DNA of 64,000 nt from Agrobacterium larrymoorei. GTDB lineage: Bacteria; Pseudomonadota; Alphaproteobacteria; Rhizobiales; Rhizobiaceae. Shown here piece after piece: positions 56,952 to 64,000 of the stretch (position 1 is its first letter; each line of letters starts with the position of its first letter). Location of the stretch: contig NZ_CP039692.1 in NCBI RefSeq assembly GCF_005145045.1, positions 550,001 to 614,000 of the forward strand, written 5' to 3'. A program made the translations under genes and the position numbers. A model generated the notes under the pieces. It worked only from the letters and a program-made list of their open reading frames with translations, had not been told where the DNA came from and searched no databases.

Positions 56952-57943
56952 CAGCTTTTCAGCAGCTTGCTCTCGATCCAGTCATCCGGCTTCTTGCGCG
57001 ACGAGAAGAAACCAAGCGGTAGCGCCGCCGCATGGAAGCACCACGCGACAACCGCATAGAGGCCCAGCGAAAGGCTCTTCTGCTTTACGCTCATCAGCAA
57101 AACCGGCACCAGAAGCAAGATCAGCAAAGCCGCAAAGCCGAGCGGATTGAAGAACCCGTAGATGAAGCAAAGCAAAAGAACCGCCCACCAGACATAGACG
57201 CCGACCCATAGCCGAACCTCTGGAAGCTCATCGGTCAAGGCCTTCATCCGCTGCTGCTCGGACCCCGCCCGCAAAAGCTCGCCCACGCCGCGCAGATATT
57301 TTGAAGACCAGCGCCGAGTCAGAAGCAGGTAGGAATTGATGCTGTGGCCGAAGTGGTCGACAAAGCGGCGGTCCATCCGAAACAGCGTCCAGCCTCGCAT
57401 GCGAAGCCGCTGACCAAGGTCGAATTCCTCGTAGCCATGCAGGTTGCGGTCGGAAAAATACCCCGCTTCTTCGATTGCCGCCCGTCGGTAGAGACCGCCG
57501 CCATTCAGGCGGTCAAGCACGCCATGCCGGTTCTCCGGCGCGTTCCGCTGCACGCGCCTCGTGAACTCCAAATTGTCGAGATTGACCTCGTTCACATGCC
57601 CGCTCACACCCGCGACACGCGGATTTTTCTCCAGATAATCCAGCGCTGCGGGTAAGAATTCCGGATCGAGCAGCATGTCCCCATCCATCAGGCAGATGAA
57701 TTCACCCTTGCTGTACTGAAACCCCAGTTGCGGCCCGATGCCGCAACTGGCTTTGGCCGGGGCCTCGATCTGCGCAACGAGAACGGGGTATCGTGAGGCG
57801 ATCTCGACCGTCCTGTCACGCGATCCGCTATCGGCAACAATGATCTCCCCCTCGATCCCCGAAAGGGCGGCGATAACGCTTTCGATGGCAGCGCCGATGC
57901 GCTTTTCCTCGTTAAGCGTTTTGAGAATGACCGATATCTTCAA
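56951..57943 (-). CDS. Glycosyltransferase family 2 with C-terminal membrane region
   Basis: 330 residues. GT-A domain: KISVILKTLNEEKRIGAAIESVI, IIVADSGSRDRTVEIA, the DxD equivalent in FICLMDGDMLLDPEF, and LNGGGLYRRAAIEEAGYFSDRNLHGYEEFDLGQRLRMRGW with the catalytic E-D pair. Two to three membrane segments follow at about 245-310. No ATG is in frame upstream; translation likely starts at TTG 57943, giving the standard MKISVILKT opening. It overlaps the glycosidase gene start by one base. Confidence 0.83.
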   Translation of the reverse strand: MKISVILKTLNEEKRIGAAIESVIAALSGIEGEIIVADSGSRDRTVEIASRYPVLVAQIEAPAKASCGIGPQLGFQYSKGEFICLMDGDMLLDPEFLPAALDYLEKNPRVAGVSGHVNEVNLDNLEFTRRVQRNAPENRHGVLDRLNGGGLYRRAAIEEAGYFSDRNLHGYEEFDLGQRLRMRGWTLFRMDRRFVDHFGHSINSYLLLTRRWSSKYLRGVGELLRAGSEQQRMKALTDELPEVRLWVGVYVWWAVLLLCFIYGFFNPLGFAALLILLLVPVLLMSVKQKSLSLGLYAVVAWCFHAAALPLGFFSSRKKPDDWIESKLLKS

Positions 57944-58078
57944 ATCCGCATCCGCAATCTGACAGAGATGACATCAAGGATACACGTTCCAGCACGAACG
58001 TATATACATATTTGCTTAAATGCTTAACGCATGACGCGTTATTTAAGCAATTGCGCCACCGGCTTGCAACCTCGCCGT

Positions 58079-58657
58079 TCAGTCCGAAGACAGCGATTTC
58101 AGGTCTTCGACAGTATCGATATCGCGCAAAAGACTGCTGTCGCAATCCACAAACACGGCATCCTTCAACAGGCCCCGCGCGCCACCCTCACCCGTCTTCG
58201 GCAAGCTCCGCAACAAATGGGTAGCAAACACCGCCGGAGGACCGCGATAGTCACCTGACCGGGATGCGACCGCAGCACTTTCCGCTTCTCCTGCTTTCGC
58301 GAGCAAAGCAGCAATGATGCCACTTTCGATCAACGGCATATCCGCCAAACATATCATCGCGCGCGGCAGGTCTCCCGCAGCCTCTGAACCGAGATGGAGT
58401 GAGGACAGCATGCCCTGCGCCCGCTCTTCATTCTCCACCAACTCGAAACCATGCTCGGCAAACAGACCGCTCCATCGCGGCCTGCCGTGATGCACCAGAA
58501 CCTTCTTGCCCCAATTGAACGGCGCGACCGCCGCAAGAACATGATGCGCGACCGGCTTGCCCTTATAGTCCGCCCCAAGCTTGTCACCCCCGGCAAAGCG
58601 GCTTCCCAGCCCTGCTCCGAGCACAATCAAAGCGACCTGAGACGCATCAGCCTCCAT
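58079..58657 (-). CDS. MobA/MocA-like molybdenum cofactor nucleotidyltransferase
   Basis: 192 residues with the nucleotidyltransferase loop VLGAGLGSRFAGGDKLGADYKGKPVAHHVL, the metal-binding ICLADMPLI and RGPPAVFATHLL. This subgroup (MocA, CTP:molybdopterin cytidylyltransferase, and CoxMocA-like proteins) attaches a nucleotide to the pterin cofactor. Its place behind an XdhC gene and paoABC indicates supply of MCD cofactor to that oxidoreductase. The ATG at 58657 overlaps the end of the XdhC gene by 11 bases. Confidence 0.83.
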   Translation of the reverse strand: MEADASQVALIVLGAGLGSRFAGGDKLGADYKGKPVAHHVLAAVAPFNWGKKVLVHHGRPRWSGLFAEHGFELVENEERAQGMLSSLHLGSEAAGDLPRAMICLADMPLIESGIIAALLAKAGEAESAAVASRSGDYRGPPAVFATHLLRSLPKTGEGGARGLLKDAVFVDCDSSLLRDIDTVEDLKSLSSD

Positions 58658-59564
58658 GCTTTTCCAGCCTTGCTGCGGAAATATCGGCGAGCACGGATAT
58701 CGCCAGAGAAACGGAATCCCGTGTCGGCCCGAAAATACCGATTGGCGCGCGAATGCGGTCCGAAAGTTCAGGCGCGACACCGTGCTCCCGAAGCCGGTCA
58801 ACGCGCCGTCTGTGCGTGCGCGTACTTCCCAGAGCCCCAATATAAAAAGCTTTTGTGCGGAGCGCCGCTTCAAGCACCCGCTCCTCGGCATCGATGTCAT
58901 GGTGCAGCAGCACGACCGCCGTAAAGGCATCGACAACCCCGTTCAGCGCCGCCTCTGCCCGCAAATCCACCACATCATAGCCCGCAGATTCTGCCAGCCG
59001 CGCCAGCGCTTCCGCTTCACCGGCCTGCCCGGAAAAAGCAAGCCGCGTTCGGGGACGATAGACGATTGTCAAAGTCCCTTCGGTATGTGCGACTCGGGCC
59101 GGAACGTTCCGTGCCACTCGAAGTTCGCCTGCTTCGATGTCATATTCCAGCCCGGTAACCTCACGCTTTTCCAGCTTTTCCAGAACGTGAAACAGCACAC
59201 CTGCATCACGCAGAAGATGGATGGCGATGGTAATACCACCGCCGCAAGGCAGCACGATATCGAAGAATGGCGACCCGTCTCCATAGGTTACGATCTGGTC
59301 GCGCCCTTCCTCGATTGCCTTCACCGCCTCCGAAGCAAGCGCAGCCTCTACGCATCCGCCGGAAACATAGCCACAAAATCGCCCGTCTGCGGCAACTGCA
59401 ACATGGGCGCCGAGTGAACGGGCGCCACCGCCTCGAATATCGATGAGCGTACACAGAGCGACGCCACCCCGTGTGGCCTCCTCCGCGGCAAAGCGGAGGA
59501 TTTTAGCGGGATCGTCGGTCGTGCTGATGCGCTCGGGGACGATGTCGACGGTTTGCAGCTGCAT
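58647..59564 (-). CDS. XdhC/PaoD-family molybdenum cofactor insertion protein
   Basis: 305 residues. XdhC_CoxI N-terminal domain with GGVALCTLIDIRGGGARSLGAHVAVAADGRFCGYVSGGCVEAALASEA, then a Rossmann-like C-terminal domain containing AFTAVVLLHHDIDAEERVLEAALRTKAFYIGALGSTRTHRRRVDRL and RAPIGIFGPTRDSVSLAISVLADI. These chaperones bind the sulfurated cofactor and insert it in xanthine-oxidase-family enzymes. The ATG at 59564 follows GGGAGG by nine bases; ATG 59573 sits on that site. 16 bases after the large subunit gene. Confidence 0.87.
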   Translation of the reverse strand: MQLQTVDIVPERISTTDDPAKILRFAAEEATRGGVALCTLIDIRGGGARSLGAHVAVAADGRFCGYVSGGCVEAALASEAVKAIEEGRDQIVTYGDGSPFFDIVLPCGGGITIAIHLLRDAGVLFHVLEKLEKREVTGLEYDIEAGELRVARNVPARVAHTEGTLTIVYRPRTRLAFSGQAGEAEALARLAESAGYDVVDLRAEAALNGVVDAFTAVVLLHHDIDAEERVLEAALRTKAFYIGALGSTRTHRRRVDRLREHGVAPELSDRIRAPIGIFGPTRDSVSLAISVLADISAARLEKHGG

Positions 59565-59580
59565 GCCAGTCATCCTCCCA

Positions 59581-61785
59581 TCAAGCGACTGCTGGCAGGC
59601 CCGCAATCAGCTTGTCCAACGTCATCGGATAATGCCTGATGCGAACGCCGCTGGCATTATAAATTGCATTGGCGATTGCTGCCGAAACACCGCAGAGGCC
59701 AAGCTCGCCAACACCCTTCGCTTTCATCGGCGATGCATATGGATCCGCCTCATCCATGAAGATAACCTCCTGATGAGGGATATCCGCATGCACCGGCACT
59801 TCATAACCCGCCAGATCGTGATTGACGAAGAAGCCGCGACGCGTATCCACCGCCAGTTCTTCCGAAAGCGCACCACCGGCACCCATCGTCATCGCACCGA
59901 TAACCTGGCTGCGCGCCGTGATAGGGTTCAGAATACGCCCTGCGGCACAAACGGCCAGCATCCTGCGAATGCGGGTCTCGCCGGTAAACGCATCAACCCC
60001 GACCTCCACGAAGTGCGCGCCGAATGTGGATTGCTGTTTCTCTTCCGAGAGATCGCCCCATTCCATCGTGTCTTCAGCGGAAAGACCCTCGGCACCCGCT
60101 GCCTCCGCAAGTTCGACCGAGCGGCCGCCCGAGCGAACCTGACCATCTTCGAACACCACGTCATGTGAGTTCAGGCCAAGCTTTGTGGTGATTGCTTCGC
60201 GCAGCTTCGTACAGGCGGCGTAAACGCCTGAGGTGGAACAATTGGCACCGAACTGGCCGCCCGAACCGGCAGAAACCGGAAAGCTGGAATCGCCGAGCTT
60301 AACCACCACCTTGTCAACTGGAAGCCCCAGCATTTCTGCAGCGGTCTGCGCAATGATCGTATAGCTGCCTGTACCGATATCGGTCATATCGGTTTCGACG
60401 GTCAGAACGCCCTGATTATCCAGCTTCACCCGTGCACCCGAAGGAACGAGAAGATTGTTTCTGAAGGCAGCAGCCACGCCCAGCCCGATCAGCCATTTGC
60501 CCTCGCGCCGCGCTGTCGGAGCCTTCCGCTCTGCCCAGCCGAAACGGTCTGCGCCAAGCTTCAGACAGCCAACCAGATCGCGCTGGGTAAATGGTCGCTT
60601 CGGATTTTCCGGGTCTACCTGCGTATCGTTGATGATGCGGAATTCCACCGGATCGATGCCGACCTTTTCGGCCATCTCATCTATTGCGATTTCCAGCGCC
60701 ATCAGGCCCGGCGCTTCGCCGGGCGCGCGCATCGCATTTCCTTCGGGCAGGTCCAGCACCGCAAGCCGCGTCGCCGTCATGCGGTTCTCACCCGCATAAA
60801 GCAGCCGCGTCTGCATCACAGCCGTTTCCGGGTTGCCATCCGGCAAATCGCCGGACCAGCCTTCATGGCCAATCGCTGTGATCTTACCATCGCGCCCGGC
60901 ACCGATGCGAATACGCTGGATCGTGGCTGGACGATGCGTCGTATTGTTCATCATCAAAGGTCGCGGCAAAGCCACCTTCACCGCACGACCGACTGCCTTC
61001 GCACCGAGCGCTGCCAACACCGCATCCACCCGCAGAAACAGCTTTCCACCAAAACCGCCGCCAATATAGGGTGACTTCAAATGAACCTTTTCCTTGTCTA
61101 CGCCAAGCGTCTTCGCAAGGTCTGAACGCCACCAGTCGATCATCTGGCTCGATGTCCAGACGGTGACTTCGTCATCTTTCCATAGCGCAATCGAAGCGTG
61201 AGGCTCCATCATCGCATGGGATTGATCGGGCGTCGTATAATTAGCGTCGAACTGAACTTCGGCAGCGGCAAAAGCGCTTTCAAAGTTCCCTACCGCCGTA
61301 TCGGGCTCGGCACCACCAGCGTCTTCAGGCTTTTCGGCCTTGTGCTTGACGGCCTCAAGCGAGAACGCGCCGTCCTCCTCCACATATTCCGCCTTCACCA
61401 ATCCAGCAGCAGCGCGCGCCTGCTCGAAGGTCTCGGCAATAACGACCGCGATTGCCTGATGATAATGCTGAATCTTATCGCCGCCAAAGAGCGTCGCCGT
61501 GTTGTAATCGCCCTTTTCACCTACTTTCGCCGAAAGCGTCGTCACCACACCGAGAACGCCCGGAGCCTGCTCCGCAGCGCTGGTGTCTATCGAGGTTACA
61601 CGCCCTTTCGCGATTGGGGAAACGACCGGATAACCATAAGCGTATTGAATATTCGGATCATGCCATTCATAGGCATAACGCGCCTGTCCGGAGGTCTTCA
61701 ACTCGCCGTCGATGCGGTGGACCGGCTGGCCGACGACCTTGAGCCTGTCGATGGGGTTGGTTGTGGCTGGCTGATCGAATTTCAT
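59581..61785 (-). CDS. paoC: Molybdenum aldehyde oxidoreductase large subunit (PaoC-like)
   Basis: Molybdopterin-binding subunit of 734 residues. Cofactor motifs: [55 protein letters not shown] and the catalytic glutamate in [27 protein letters not shown]. The length and absence of other domains match the separated S-M-L type of E. coli PaoABC/YagTSR. It oxidises aromatic or other aldehydes in that family; the natural substrate here is unknown. The start overlaps the FAD subunit stop in an ATGA. Confidence 0.88.
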   Translation of the reverse strand: MKFDQPATTNPIDRLKVVGQPVHRIDGELKTSGQARYAYEWHDPNIQYAYGYPVVSPIAKGRVTSIDTSAAEQAPGVLGVVTTLSAKVGEKGDYNTATLFGGDKIQHYHQAIAVVIAETFEQARAAAGLVKAEYVEEDGAFSLEAVKHKAEKPEDAGGAEPDTAVGNFESAFAAAEVQFDANYTTPDQSHAMMEPHASIALWKDDEVTVWTSSQMIDWWRSDLAKTLGVDKEKVHLKSPYIGGGFGGKLFLRVDAVLAALGAKAVGRAVKVALPRPLMMNNTTHRPATIQRIRIGAGRDGKITAIGHEGWSGDLPDGNPETAVMQTRLLYAGENRMTATRLAVLDLPEGNAMRAPGEAPGLMALEIAIDEMAEKVGIDPVEFRIINDTQVDPENPKRPFTQRDLVGCLKLGADRFGWAERKAPTARREGKWLIGLGVAAAFRNNLLVPSGARVKLDNQGVLTVETDMTDIGTGSYTIIAQTAAEMLGLPVDKVVVKLGDSSFPVSAGSGGQFGANCSTSGVYAACTKLREAITTKLGLNSHDVVFEDGQVRSGGRSVELAEAAGAEGLSAEDTMEWGDLSEEKQQSTFGAHFVEVGVDAFTGETRIRRMLAVCAAGRILNPITARSQVIGAMTMGAGGALSEELAVDTRRGFFVNHDLAGYEVPVHADIPHQEVIFMDEADPYASPMKAKGVGELGLCGVSAAIANAIYNASGVRIRHYPMTLDKLIAGLPAVA

Positions 61786-62741
61786 GCGCTCAACTCCCTT
61801 GCATCTTCAACCGCGGAGGCAAGAATGCGCTCGACGAGATCGATCTTGTAACGGTTTTGCTCCGTTGGCCGTGCGCCGGTCAGTGCCGCCGCGGAAGCCC
61901 TCTTCGCCCCCTCGGCAAGCGCCGCATCGGCCTCTTCCACTCGCCAAGGCTTATGAGCGATACCGCCAATCGCAAAGCGCCCGCTGCCATCGGGCTGGAT
62001 GATAGTTGCGACAGAAACCAGCGCAAAGGCATAGGATGCGCGGTCTCGCACCTTCCGATAGGCCTGTTCGCCACCGACCGGCGGCGGCAGGATAACGGCA
62101 GTGATGAACTCACCGGGTTCCAGCGATGTTTCGATATGCGGCGTCTCGCCCGGCAGGCGATGGAAGTCGGCAATCGGGATAGACCGCTTCTCACCGCTTC
62201 CATTCACCGTTTCCACGACAGCATCCAGCGCTCGCAACGCCACAGCCATATCGCCGGGATAGGTAGCGATGCATTCATCGCTGGAACCGATCACTGCGTG
62301 CTGACGGGAAAACCCGCCAATGGCGGAGCAGCCGCTGCCCGGTTGGCGCTTGTTGCACGGCTGGTTCACGTCATAAAAATAGGGACAGCGCGTCCGCTGC
62401 AGCAGATTGCCCGCTGTTGTCGCGCGGTTACGCAATTGGCCGGACGCACCTGCGAGGATTGCGCGGGAGAGAACTCCATAATCCCGCCGCACGGTCTCAT
62501 TCGCCGCCAGATCGGTGTTGCGCACCAGCGCCCCAATCCTCAAGCCACCCTCTTCGGTCGCCTCCACGGCGTCGAGACCAAGCCCGTTGACGTCGATCAG
62601 GTGATTGGGCGTCTCGATTTCGAGCTTCATCAGATCGAGGAGATTGGTGCCGCCCGCAATGAACTTGGCATTTTTATTGGAAATCGCGGCGCGCGCGGCC
62701 TCTTCCACGGAAGCTGCTTTCTCGTAAGTAAAGGCTCTCAT
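61782..62741 (-). CDS. paoB: Molybdenum oxidoreductase FAD subunit with extra 4Fe-4S site (PaoB-like)
   Basis: 319 residues. FAD-binding [26 protein letters not shown] and [18 protein letters not shown]. Directly after comes the cysteine insert [28 protein letters not shown], the hallmark of the PaoB subgroup that holds an additional 4Fe-4S cluster. The ATG at 62741 overlaps the small subunit stop as ATGA. Confidence 0.88.
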   Translation of the reverse strand: MRAFTYEKAASVEEAARAAISNKNAKFIAGGTNLLDLMKLEIETPNHLIDVNGLGLDAVEATEEGGLRIGALVRNTDLAANETVRRDYGVLSRAILAGASGQLRNRATTAGNLLQRTRCPYFYDVNQPCNKRQPGSGCSAIGGFSRQHAVIGSSDECIATYPGDMAVALRALDAVVETVNGSGEKRSIPIADFHRLPGETPHIETSLEPGEFITAVILPPPVGGEQAYRKVRDRASYAFALVSVATIIQPDGSGRFAIGGIAHKPWRVEEADAALAEGAKRASAAALTGARPTEQNRYKIDLVERILASAVEDARELSA

Positions 62742-63274
62742 AGACGCGCTCCCGTCACTTCGGAAATCGCATCCATGATGTTGGAATACGCCCCGCACCG
62801 ACAGATATTCCCGCTCATCCGTTCGCGCACTTCCTTTGGCGAAAGTGCGACTTCCGCCGTCAAATCGTCGGTGGCGTGGCTGGGGATATTAGCCTTGATT
62901 TCTTCCAGCACTGCCACGGAGGAACAAATTTGTCCCGGCGTACAATATCCGCACTGGAACCCGTCATGCTTTATGAAAGCAGCCTGCATCGGGTGAAGAT
63001 TTCCCGGCTGGCCAAGGCCCTCAATCGTGGTGACCTCGTCGCCATCATGCATCAGGGCCAGCGAAAGACAGGAATTGATCCGTCGCCCGTTGACGATAAC
63101 CGTGCAGGCACCGCATTGCCCATGGTCGCAGCCCTTTTTTGTGCCCGTCAGATGCATATGCTCGCGCAGCGCATCCAGCAGCGTCGTTCTGTTATCGATA
63201 TCCAGTTCACGGATGTCTCCGTTCACCTTCAATGAGACCGTAGCTTGGTGTGACATATCATCTCCCGCAGGCAT
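62738..63274 (-). CDS. paoA: Molybdenum oxidoreductase 2Fe-2S subunit (PaoA-like)
   Basis: 178 residues. Plant-ferredoxin-type cluster in [27 protein letters not shown] and the second cluster in [15 protein letters not shown] and [17 protein letters not shown]. Unlike E. coli PaoA there is no twin-arginine signal, so this enzyme should be cytoplasmic. Two starts have good ribosome sites: ATG 63274 (GGGAGG, seven bases) and ATG 63256 (GGGAG, five bases); I use the first. First gene of paoABC-xdhC-mocA. Confidence 0.88.
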   Translation of the reverse strand: MPAGDDMSHQATVSLKVNGDIRELDIDNRTTLLDALREHMHLTGTKKGCDHGQCGACTVIVNGRRINSCLSLALMHDGDEVTTIEGLGQPGNLHPMQAAFIKHDGFQCGYCTPGQICSSVAVLEEIKANIPSHATDDLTAEVALSPKEVRERMSGNICRCGAYSNIMDAISEVTGARL

Positions 63275-63401
63275 CGCTTATCCTCCCGCAACTGAATTTG
63301 CAGAAAGGCTCATGCCGATAAACCGAAGAGTGTATGTCTTGTTCCCGCAAATAATCACCGGAAAAGCAGAAGAAATCCAGACCAAATGACTCCAGATTTG
63401 G

Positions 63402-64000
63402 TCAGGCCTTGAGCTTGCCCTGCGCCAAGGCATGCTCCACGCCGCCCTGAATATGGTCCGTCAGAATGGCCTTCGCCGTCTTGAAATCCCGTTTCAGCGC
63501 CGTGTCCAGCAGTTGCTGATGTTCCCGAGACGCCACATCGCCGCGATAGGATAGCGCCACCATCTGGTAGCGCAGATACTTATCGAAAACCGCCGCATGC
63601 GTCTCCATCAAAAGCCGGGAGCCGCAGGCGGAAATCAGCGCCTGATGGAACTCCCAGTCATAACGCTTCCAGTCTTCCGTCCGGCTGATATCGCCGGTGG
63701 ACATGATGCGTTCCATGCTGGAAAGCTTGTAATGCGCCGAGACGAGCCCCGCTTCCCACTCCATGTCGCCATTGGTGAAGGATTGTTCGAGCGCATGCGT
63801 CTCAAGCAGCAAGCGCAGCGCCGCCACTTCCCTCAGATCGGAAATGGAAACCGGAGCCACCTCAAACCCCCGCTGCCCTTCCGCCGTCACCAGCCCGTCT
63901 GACGCAAGGCGGCTCAGAATTTCGCGCAAGGTGCTCACGCTGGTGCCATAAGCGTTCTTGAGACTCTCCAACTTCAGCTTCTGCCCCGGCGCCAGCCGAC
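63402..64000 (-). CDS. FCD-type GntR (FadR-family) regulator, partial at window edge
   Basis: The open frame reaches the right edge of the window, so the first part of the helix-turn-helix is cut; about 199 residues are visible, beginning RLAPGQKLKLESLKNAYGTSVSTLREILSRLASDGLV. The FCD domain follows, with HAL/DWKRYDWEFHQALISACGSRLLMETHAAVF and the histidine set in YRGDVASREHQQLLDTAL. It is 127 bases from the paoA start on the same strand. Its target is unknown; the pao operon is one candidate. Confidence 0.83.
   Translation of the reverse strand, partial: RLAPGQKLKLESLKNAYGTSVSTLREILSRLASDGLVTAEGQRGFEVAPVSISDLREVAALRLLLETHALEQSFTNGDMEWEAGLVSAHYKLSSMERIMSTGDISRTEDWKRYDWEFHQALISACGSRLLMETHAAVFDKYLRYQMVALSYRGDVASREHQQLLDTALKRDFKTAKAILTDHIQGGVEHALAQGKLKA

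Overview
The window looks like a Rhizobiaceae replicon, most likely an Agrobacterium secondary (linear) chromosome. The clearest pointer is a complete sulfo-SMO sulfoquinovose locus (18823-28633). It has the gene order I know from A. tumefaciens C58 (smoA-smoI), and its GH31 sulfoquinovosidase keeps the active-site residues at positions I recall for the C58 enzyme. A rhizobactin-1021-type siderophore locus, a DUF1127/'cuckoo' small RNA locus and a GT21 glycolipid synthase also fit the order Hyphomicrobiales. No rRNA, tRNA, phage, insertion sequence or CRISPR array was found.

Layout. (1) 1-12191: siderophore locus on the rhizobactin 1021 pattern. It holds a TonB receptor (cut by the window edge), the divergent AraC regulator rhrA, and a tightly overlapping rhtX-rhbABCDEF operon. 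(2) 12424-18822: housekeeping genes, namely an NCS2 uracil permease, a HAD sugar-phosphatase, a CHASE4-GGDEF diguanylate cyclase, the periplasmic protease Prc and a small membrane protein. (3) 18823-28633: smoCBA (minus) and smoD, smoEFGHI (plus). The two promoter regions share a near-identical 21-bp element that probably includes the SmoD operator. (4) 28634-29019: a gene-free stretch with REP-like palindromes. (5) 29020-32622: an FCD-GntR-led polar amino acid ABC operon. (6) 32874-34236: a small membrane protein, a four-hairpin CCUCCUCCC small-RNA array downstream of a DUF1127 gene, and an RNase H gene broken by an apparent 1-nt deletion. (7) 34329-39651: an iron-box-controlled FecI-FecR-TonB receptor cell-surface signalling system, with its own RhtX-type single-subunit permease. 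(8) 39732-43934: a stress-type SDR, several small unknown proteins and a GT21 glucosyltransferase. (9) 43959-57943: a Wzx/Wzy-type exopolysaccharide locus. (10) 58079-63274: a PaoABC-type molybdenum aldehyde oxidoreductase with XdhC and MobA/MocA-like maturation proteins, then an FCD-GntR regulator cut by the right edge.

How it fits together. Iron is handled by two modules: one makes and retrieves a citrate-hydroxamate siderophore, and the other senses and imports a siderophore through an ECF sigma factor. Both have RirA-type iron boxes or near matches. The smo genes import sulfoquinovosyl glycerol, hydrolyse it, desulfonate sulfoquinovose oxidatively and return glucose. The exopolysaccharide locus contains flippase, polymerase, chain-length protein, glycosyltransferases, deacetylase, acyltransferases and a secreted glycosidase. 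It lacks a visible initiating sugar-phosphate transferase and an export channel, which must be elsewhere.

The observations I would follow first are the four-hairpin cuckoo RNA array (33171-33325), the shared smo promoter element (21448-21468 and 22304-22324), the absence of a lipid-attachment gene in the rhb operon, the complete FecIR/receptor/RhtX module with its iron box, and the frameshifted RNase H.
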